From CAYQUC01 sp964514215 (GTDB taxonomy: Bacteria > Pseudomonadota > Gammaproteobacteria > UBA6429 > Thiohalophilaceae): a DNA stretch of 37,716 nt. Location of the stretch: contig CAZEPW010000036.1 in the NCBI GenBank assembly GCA_964514215.1, forward strand, positions 1 through 37,716, in the 5' to 3' direction. The translations under genes and the position numbers were made by a program. How positions within the stretch are numbered: position 1 is the first letter of the stretch; each line of letters begins with the position of its first letter. Below are positions 32,100 through 37,716 of the stretch, piece by piece. The notes below the pieces were generated by a model. That model searched no databases, was not told the origin of the DNA, and saw only the letters and a list, made by a program, of their open reading frames with translations.

Positions 32100-33530
32100 A
32101 TGGAATGGGAAACAGTTTTAGGGTTAGAAATTCACACGCAATTAGCGACTAAAACCAAAATATTTTCAGGTGCTGCAACACAATATGGTGCCCAAGCAAA
32201 CACACAAGCCTGTGCAATAGACCTTGCGCTGCCGGGAATATTGCCTGTGTTAAACCATTCGGTGTTAAACATGGCGATTAAATTTGGTTTAGCCATTGGA
32301 GCCTACATTGAAAAAAAATCAGTGTTTGCCCGTAAAAATTATTTTTATCCTGATTTACCAAAAGGCTACCAAATTAGTCAAATGGACTTACCCATTGTGG
32401 GTGTCGGCAAAGTTGAGATTGAACTCGCCGATGGCAGCACTAAATCAATTGGTGTCACACGCGCCCATTTAGAAGAAGATGCCGGTAAGTCATTACACAA
32501 AGATTACCAAGGCATGACAGGAATTGATTTAAATCGAGCCGGCACACCATTATTAGAAATTGTATCCGAGCCCGATATGCGTTCAGCAGAAGAAGCGGTC
32601 GCCTACATGAAAAAAATTCATTCATTAGTTCGTTACTTGGAAATTAGTGATGGTAATATGCAGGAAGGATCGTTTCGCTGTGATGTGAACGTATCCGTTC
32701 GACCCAAAGGCCAACAAGAATATGGTACTCGCGCTGAATTAAAAAATATTAATTCATTCAAGTTTGTCGAAAAAGCAATTGAAGTTGAAGTGGAACGCCA
32801 AATTGATATTATTGAATCGGGTGGTACGATTAAACAAGAAACACGCTTATACGATGCCAATAAAAATGAAACGCGCCCGATGCGTTCCAAAGAAGAAGCA
32901 ATGGACTATCGGTATTTTCCCGACCCGGATTTGCTCCCGGTTCATGTTGATGACGCTACGATAGCCGCTATTCGTGAAACATTACCCGAACTGCCCGATG
33001 CCAAACGTAAACGCTTTGAAACTGAATTTACGCTTTCCAGTTATGATGCCAATATTTTAACGTTGAGCCGAGATGTTGCCGATTACTTTGAAAGCGTCGC
33101 ATCAAAAACCAATGATGCAAAATTATCGGTTAACTGGATCAATGGTGAATTGTTGGGTAATTTAAATAAAGAAAACAAATCAATATCCGATAGCCCGGTA
33201 ACAGCCGACATGTTAGCCGGATTAATTAATCGCATAAAAGACAATACTATTTCAGGAAAAATTGCCAAAGAAGTTTTTGCCGCAATGTGGGCAGGCGAAG
33301 GTGATAGCGACAAAATTATTGATAACAAAGGTCTAAAACAAATTACCGATACCGGAGCCATTGAAGCTATTGTTGATGACATTATCGCAGCCAATCCCGA
33401 ACAAGTTGAACAATTTAAAGCGGGCAAAGGAAAAGTCTTGGGTTTTTTTGTCGGGCAGGCAATGAAAGCCTCAAAAGGCAAAGCCAATCCGGCGCAATTA
33501 AATGCGTTGCTCAAACAAAAATTAAGTTAG
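32100..33530 (+). CDS. gatB: Aspartyl/glutamyl-tRNA amidotransferase subunit B
   Basis: The tRNA-binding and kinase-like subunit that phosphorylates the Glu or Asp of misacylated tRNA before amidation. Signatures are ETVLGLEIHTQL at the N terminus, KNYFYPDLPKGYQISQ, RAHLEEDAGKS, DLNRAGTPLLEIVSEPD, EGSFRCDVNVSVRP and DYRYFPDPDLLP. The C-terminal YqeY-like tail, ending GKVLGFFVGQAMKASKGKANP, contacts tRNA. Length is 476, standard for the family. It follows the palindromic element and precedes hslO by 77 bases. A weak stem (GTGAC/GTCAC, 33530-33558) sits just after the stop. Confidence 0.97.
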   Translation: MEWETVLGLEIHTQLATKTKIFSGAATQYGAQANTQACAIDLALPGILPVLNHSVLNMAIKFGLAIGAYIEKKSVFARKNYFYPDLPKGYQISQMDLPIVGVGKVEIELADGSTKSIGVTRAHLEEDAGKSLHKDYQGMTGIDLNRAGTPLLEIVSEPDMRSAEEAVAYMKKIHSLVRYLEISDGNMQEGSFRCDVNVSVRPKGQQEYGTRAELKNINSFKFVEKAIEVEVERQIDIIESGGTIKQETRLYDANKNETRPMRSKEEAMDYRYFPDPDLLPVHVDDATIAAIRETLPELPDAKRKRFETEFTLSSYDANILTLSRDVADYFESVASKTNDAKLSVNWINGELLGNLNKENKSISDSPVTADMLAGLINRIKDNTISGKIAKEVFAAMWAGEGDSDKIIDNKGLKQITDTGAIEAIVDDIIAANPEQVEQFKAGKGKVLGFFVGQAMKASKGKANPAQLNALLKQKLS

Positions 33531-33607
33531 TGACGGGCAGCACACAAGCCGATGTCACCGCTATAAAATATTTGAAATTTAGAATAATTTAACTAATCTT
33601 TATTTAT

Positions 33608-34522
33608 ATGCCCGATTCTTTACAACGATTCATCTTTGAAAATGCTAATATTCGCGGTGAAATCGTCAAACTCGATGCCACATGGCAAGCGATTCTATCG
33701 CGCCACGACTACCCTCAAGTTGTTGCAACGTTATTGGGGGAAATGATGGTTGCCGCAGCGTTGTTATCCGCCACGCTAAAATTTAACGGCAAATTAATTA
33801 TTCAAATTCAAGGTGGCCATCCGATTAAATTAATGGTGGTTGAGTGCGATAGCGAAAATCATTTACGTGCTGTCGCACAATACGATGAAGGCATTCAAAC
33901 CAGCATAAAATTATCCGAATTAGTTGGCGCAGGCAAATTAGTGATAACTTTAGATCCGGCAACCGGTGGTGAGCGATATCAAAGTATTGTCGATGTCACC
34001 GGAGAATCATTAGCCGATGCAATAACCGATTACTTGGTTCGCTCTGAACAACTCGATACCAATATCTGGTTAGCAGCAAATTCAAAATATGCTGCCGGTT
34101 TACTCATTCAAAAATTACCCAGCGACTCAGCAACCTTAGCCAAAAAAGAAATAATAACGAATGAGTTAGACACAAACGACTTAGATACATGGAATCGTAT
34201 TCAACACCTATCCTCAACCATAACCAACGATGAACTACTGAACATCTCAGAGCAAGAAATTATCCACCGCTTATATCATGAAGAAGACGTTCGAGTTTTT
34301 GATAAAGAACCCATTTCATTTCGCTGCACTTGCTCACGCGAACGAGTCGCAACCATGCTGCGTAGCTTAGGCAGTAAAGAAGTGGTGAGTATTATCGAAG
34401 AACAAAAAATTATTGAAGTTGCCTGTGAATTTTGTAATCAAAAATACGAATTTGATTCAGTAGACTCCGAACAACTTTTTGCGTCAGATATAACCCATCC
34501 AACGACAACAACAAAACATTAA
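33608..34522 (+). CDS. hslO: Redox-regulated chaperone Hsp33
   Basis: A cytoplasmic holdase switched on when oxidation releases zinc from its C-terminal cysteines. The zinc-binding set is complete: C240 and C242 (FRCTCSRERV) and C273 and C276 (VACEFCNQKYEF), i.e. CxC plus CxxC. The N-terminal chaperone domain shows IIQIQGGHPIKLMVVE and LVITLDPATGGERYQSIV. Length is 304 residues (292 in E. coli). It starts 77 bases after gatB and may be transcribed from it. An inverted repeat ACAAAACA/TGTTTTGT spans the stop codon (34511-34547) and could serve as a weak terminator. Confidence 0.95.
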   Translation: MPDSLQRFIFENANIRGEIVKLDATWQAILSRHDYPQVVATLLGEMMVAAALLSATLKFNGKLIIQIQGGHPIKLMVVECDSENHLRAVAQYDEGIQTSIKLSELVGAGKLVITLDPATGGERYQSIVDVTGESLADAITDYLVRSEQLDTNIWLAANSKYAAGLLIQKLPSDSATLAKKEIITNELDTNDLDTWNRIQHLSSTITNDELLNISEQEIIHRLYHEEDVRVFDKEPISFRCTCSRERVATMLRSLGSKEVVSIIEEQKIIEVACEFCNQKYEFDSVDSEQLFASDITHPTTTTKH

Positions 34523-34866
34523 TTGTATAAAAAAACAACTGTTTTGTCTTGAGCCAGAATCCAACATTCATACATCAAGGCTATCCTGTTATGCTACTAT
34601 TTTTCCTTATCCCGAGTTTAAGTTTAGTATTGTTTAACTTTTGGTATCTAACAGCACATATTTTTCTATTAACAGCACTTTATACTATGAAATAAAATAT
34701 TAAGTAGTGTTACATAATAATTATAGGTAGCATCAGCACTATTCAGGATGCTGTTTCAAGTCACGTTCGTTAAAATTCTTTTTGTGTTAAGTGTCATTAA
34801 CCAGACGGAAAGACTGAATTCTAAAATTATAATTTAAATTAAATCAGTATTGATCAGGAGTTTAAT
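34523..34866 (+). other. Gene-free AT-rich stretch between hslO and the RCC1 lipoprotein
   Basis: No open frame of convincing coding character and no RNA gene is visible. It starts with the second arm of the weak ACAAAACA/TGTTTTGT stem following hslO, then holds the second copy of the CTTATCCCGAGTT repeat and a near-duplicated AACAGCA-ATATTTTTCT phrase (34652-34667, resembling 10-30). The end carries a good Shine-Dalgarno sequence AGGAG for the next gene. Promoters for the lipoprotein gene must lie here, but no single candidate stands out. Confidence 0.55.
34600..34620 (+). repeat. Short dispersed repeat, copy 2
   Basis: CTTATCCCGAGTT at 34606-34618 is identical to 29-41 and is likewise preceded by a T run, with one extra C. 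Orientation is the same as copy 1. Both copies sit in gene-free DNA. Confidence 0.45.
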
Positions 34867-37557
34867 ATGCAGGACATGCAGGGTGGCTTATCGTTAATTT
34901 TTCAGGTACAGCACAGGTTAAAATTATTACTATTAATCGTGTTTTCTATCACTCTTGCATCCTGTGGCGGAGGCGGCGGTAGCAGTGTGCCACCACCACC
35001 ACCACCACCAACCAATATCATTAAAACCGCAAGTTATTCCAATACCACTTGCGCCATCCAAGCCATTGCTGCTGAAACCAAAGGCAGCTTAACGTGTTGG
35101 GGGCAAATTCCTGATATAACCAATATTGATGCAACAGGCAATGCTGCACGAAGTTATCGAATACAAGCCACGCCAGAAGCTATGTCGACCGAAGCCAATT
35201 GGGTTGATGTTGCTGTGGGACGGGATCATATTTGTGGCATCAAAAGTGTTGCCGGTAACAATAGTTTACACTGCATGGGCTGGAATAATGTGGGTCAGCT
35301 AGGCTTGGCTTTAATTGACAATAAATTTACGAGTTACACTCGTGATAAATTTACTCCTTCAATGATTTTAGTGGATGATACATCCTCGTGGATAAGTTTA
35401 ACGGCCGCTTTGGATCATACCTGCGGAATTTATGGTGCTAAAACGTTAAAGTGTTGGGGTGCTAATCGATTTGGCGTTCTTGCACAAAATTTACCCGCTC
35501 CTCAACAAGGCGATAATCCTAATAATCCTAGGTTAAACGTGTTTACTGAAATTGATAAAATCAATAGTGTGCTTAAAAGCGCTGCTGCTGTTGATGGTGG
35601 CTCGTGGGAAACAGTGAGTACGAATGATTTTCATACTTGTGGAATTAAACTTGATAATAGTCTTTGGTGCTGGGGTCGTAATAATGTAAAGCAGTTAGGT
35701 TTTGCATTGACAGATGCAATACCATTTAAAGAGTTTGTGACACAAGTGAGTCCGCCACTAACTGTTGATTCAAATAACACGTTATTGTTTGATCCTTCAA
35801 CCGATGTTTGGATTGATGTTTCTGTGGGTGCTGTGCAAAGTTGCGCTATATCATCTGCAAGGCTAAATGTTTCAGATAAACAAGGTAAGTTATGGTGTTG
35901 GGGTAACAATACATTCAGTGAATTAGGCCAACCGCCTCAAAATCCATCTCCAGCAACAATTGGCTTACCTAATTTAACTCCGATTGGTTCCGCATCGGAT
36001 TGGGTTAAGGTTATTGCGGGCCGAGCCCAAACCTGCGCAATAAATAATGTCGGTGAAACTTTTTGCTTTGGTTTTGATGCACCGGTACAGTTTAGTGGTT
36101 TTGGTTATCAGGTAACGGCTGTTGCTGGTCAAAATAGTGATTGGCAATCAATCACTCTGGGCTTTAACCATGCCTGTGGAATTAAGTCGGTAAATAGTGA
36201 AAATAAATTATTTTGTTGGGGACAACAACAATATTCACAACTAGGAACAAGCTTTAACTATAATAGTCTAATTCCAAATTTGGTTGTGGCCGATAGTATT
36301 CCTGCTGATGATCCTTATGTTTGGAAACAACTTGATACCGGTAGTACGCATAGCTGTGCGGTTAAAAATGATGGTACGTTATGGTGTTGGGGACGAAGCT
36401 ATTCTGGACAATTAGGGCTTGGAGATGTCTTACCCAATGCAACTTTACAACAAGTTCAAACTAATTCAGTAACACCTTTTGATTGGGTTGACGTTAAAAG
36501 TAACTTTCGAACGACTTGCGCAAGAAAATCAAATAATACTGTATGGTGTTGGGGCTTTAATCAACGAACGCAGCAAGGTAATGGCTCAAGAGTTAATTCA
36601 TTTTCACCAGTACAAACAACAGGAGCAGGAGCTGCAGTTGAAAATGATTGGGACGGCCTTTTTATAGGTGATTTTTTTAGTTGTGCTCAACGAGCCAATG
36701 ATAATAATAGTGTATGGTGTTGGGGGTCTAATTCTTTTGGCCAGATAGCTCAAGTTCCTAAAGTTCCCCCTGCAAATACCTTTATTGCAACAAAGACATC
36801 TATTGTCCATAATCTTGCATGGAAAACCGGAAAGGTTTTTACCGGTAGTCGAGCTGTTTGCGCAATAGACACTAGTGATGAATTATATTGTTGGGGTGAT
36901 AATAGCTTCAATCGAATTGATGCTAATGCAAATGCTGGCGTTGTCGTTAGCGCACCAAAATTGATGCCCATTCCCAGCGACGGAGGAATATGGATTTCAG
37001 CATACATAGGGGGAAATCCTCTAGTCCCACAAATAGGCAATAATATTAGTAATGGTCCTATTGTGCAACAAACTGCCGGTAGTTTTATGTGTGCTCTTTC
37101 CGGTCAAGCAGCAAATGCAACTCAGGGAGCCTTGTGGTGTTGGGGAGATAATGCGTTTGCCGCATTAGGTGCCACCACTACCGGACGATCAACACCAGTG
37201 ACTGCGCCAGTTAATGTTAGTATTGAAAGTAATTTAATAACACAATGGCGGCAGGTGAGCGTGAGTGACAATAATGTGTGTGCAATTAAAGATGATGGCA
37301 CATTGTGGTGTTGGGGTGGTTCTAATTTTCAAGGCGAGTTGGGTACAGGTTCAACCATTAAAGCAGTAACACCTGTTCAAGAAGCAACAAAATCACCTGA
37401 TTGGGTTGCAGTTAAAACAGGCAGTCGCCATACGTGTGGTTTGCAATCGCAAAATGGTAAAACAGATTATTCGCTATGGTGTTGGGGCGGTACTCCGTAT
37501 GAACGTCAGCTTGGTGATAGTCGTTTAGTAGATTTAAATCCAAAATTAATTCAGTAA
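34867..37557 (+). CDS. Lipoprotein with 14 RCC1-type, cysteine-paired repeats
   Basis: An 896-residue exported lipoprotein. After a hydrophobic signal (about 17-30) a lipobox LASC leads into poly-Gly and a run of seven prolines, as in many surface lipoproteins. The rest is 14 RCC1/BNR-like repeats of the form C-G/A-I-x(n)-L-W-C-W-G followed by x-N-x-x-G-Q-L-G. Fourteen fits two seven-bladed beta-propellers. Each repeat holds two cysteines (28 in all), probably intra-blade disulfides suited to an oxidising location. The ATG has AGGAG six bases before it. It stands alone at the window's edge and has no catalytic motif. RCC1-like propellers mostly bind proteins, so an adhesion or interaction role is plausible, but the partner is unknown. 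Confidence 0.85.
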   Translation: MQDMQGGLSLIFQVQHRLKLLLLIVFSITLASCGGGGGSSVPPPPPPPTNIIKTASYSNTTCAIQAIAAETKGSLTCWGQIPDITNIDATGNAARSYRIQATPEAMSTEANWVDVAVGRDHICGIKSVAGNNSLHCMGWNNVGQLGLALIDNKFTSYTRDKFTPSMILVDDTSSWISLTAALDHTCGIYGAKTLKCWGANRFGVLAQNLPAPQQGDNPNNPRLNVFTEIDKINSVLKSAAAVDGGSWETVSTNDFHTCGIKLDNSLWCWGRNNVKQLGFALTDAIPFKEFVTQVSPPLTVDSNNTLLFDPSTDVWIDVSVGAVQSCAISSARLNVSDKQGKLWCWGNNTFSELGQPPQNPSPATIGLPNLTPIGSASDWVKVIAGRAQTCAINNVGETFCFGFDAPVQFSGFGYQVTAVAGQNSDWQSITLGFNHACGIKSVNSENKLFCWGQQQYSQLGTSFNYNSLIPNLVVADSIPADDPYVWKQLDTGSTHSCAVKNDGTLWCWGRSYSGQLGLGDVLPNATLQQVQTNSVTPFDWVDVKSNFRTTCARKSNNTVWCWGFNQRTQQGNGSRVNSFSPVQTTGAGAAVENDWDGLFIGDFFSCAQRANDNNSVWCWGSNSFGQIAQVPKVPPANTFIATKTSIVHNLAWKTGKVFTGSRAVCAIDTSDELYCWGDNSFNRIDANANAGVVVSAPKLMPIPSDGGIWISAYIGGNPLVPQIGNNISNGPIVQQTAGSFMCALSGQAANATQGALWCWGDNAFAALGATTTGRSTPVTAPVNVSIESNLITQWRQVSVSDNNVCAIKDDGTLWCWGGSNFQGELGTGSTIKAVTPVQEATKSPDWVAVKTGSRHTCGLQSQNGKTDYSLWCWGGTPYERQLGDSRLVDLNPKLIQ

Positions 37558-37716
37558 TATTAAGATAGCAACTCAATGATTTAAAGAGATATTTGAAGTA
37601 TCCTTTTTTGTATTTTAAATACCTAAGATTTTATGGTAGATGTTTGACTGAATTTTACACTTAATTAATACTTTAGATGAGTTTATTTGCGTTAAATGGT
37701 TTTACTATGCGCTGAT

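Noticed and set aside
33083..33514. 143-codon minus-strand frame opposite gatB
   Set aside because: Shadow of gatB codon usage; no ribosome-binding site or recognisable domain.
33530..33558. Stem GTGAC/GTCAC after gatB as a terminator
   Set aside because: The stem is interrupted, has a long loop and no T tract, and hslO follows closely on the same strand.
34964..35012. Gly-rich and Pro-run coding stretch as a possible repeat-driven phase-variable tract
   Set aside because: GGC/GGT and CCA codons are short runs within a normal lipoprotein linker; length is modest and a slip would simply truncate the protein. There is no sign of switching.

Overview
The window is chromosomal DNA from a low-GC gammaproteobacterium. 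The evidence is gene order: lptD-surA-pdxA-rsmA-(x)-apaG-(x)-apaH, amgK-murU divergent from lptD, mreB-mreC-mreD-mrdA-rodA-mltB-rlpA, dacA-dat-ybeD-lipB, and gatCAB divergent from mreB. I cannot name a genus from the sequence alone. I see no tRNA, rRNA, CRISPR array, transposase or prophage gene.

Layout. (1) 1-294: gene-free DNA after apaH with a small hairpin pair and one copy of a short dispersed repeat. (2) 295-11508, minus strand: a long envelope/ribosome-maturation operon running from a membrane acyltransferase-like gene and lptD through surA, pdxA and rsmA to apaG and apaH. Between rsmA and apaG sit three extra genes: a CheW-membrane-LysM fusion protein, an HExxH metalloprotease-like protein and a ComFB-family protein. 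A methyltransferase gene separates apaG from apaH. (3) 11635-18214, plus strand: the MurNAc recycling pair amgK-murU, a GCS2-type ligase with an M14/aspartoacylase-like gene, and two overlapping genes for exported proteins sharing a Cds6/NTF2-like C-terminal domain, one of them an L,D-transpeptidase. (4) 18238-29852, minus strand: an elongation and cell-shape block, namely mreBCD, PBP2 (mrdA), RodA, MltB, RlpA, PBP5-type dacA, a D-amino-acid aminotransferase, ybeD, lipB and an ElyC/YdcF-like gene. (5) 30001-34522, plus strand: gatC, gatA, gatB and hslO. A strong nested palindromic element lies between gatA and gatB. (6) 34867-37557: a lipoprotein with fourteen cysteine-paired RCC1-type repeats.

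The genes mostly serve the cell envelope: LPS insertion, outer-membrane protein folding, peptidoglycan synthesis, trimming, cross-linking and recycling, and rod shape.

The best candidate for something undescribed is the insertion at about 2184-5126. It combines a cytoplasmic CheW domain joined through a membrane anchor to a periplasmic LysM domain, a ComFB-family protein (a family reported to bind cyclic dinucleotides) and a metalloprotease-like protein. Two genes, mreC and the metalloprotease-like gene, appear to lack any ATG, GTG or TTG at their expected start; each has an in-frame ATT nine bases after a Shine-Dalgarno-like sequence.
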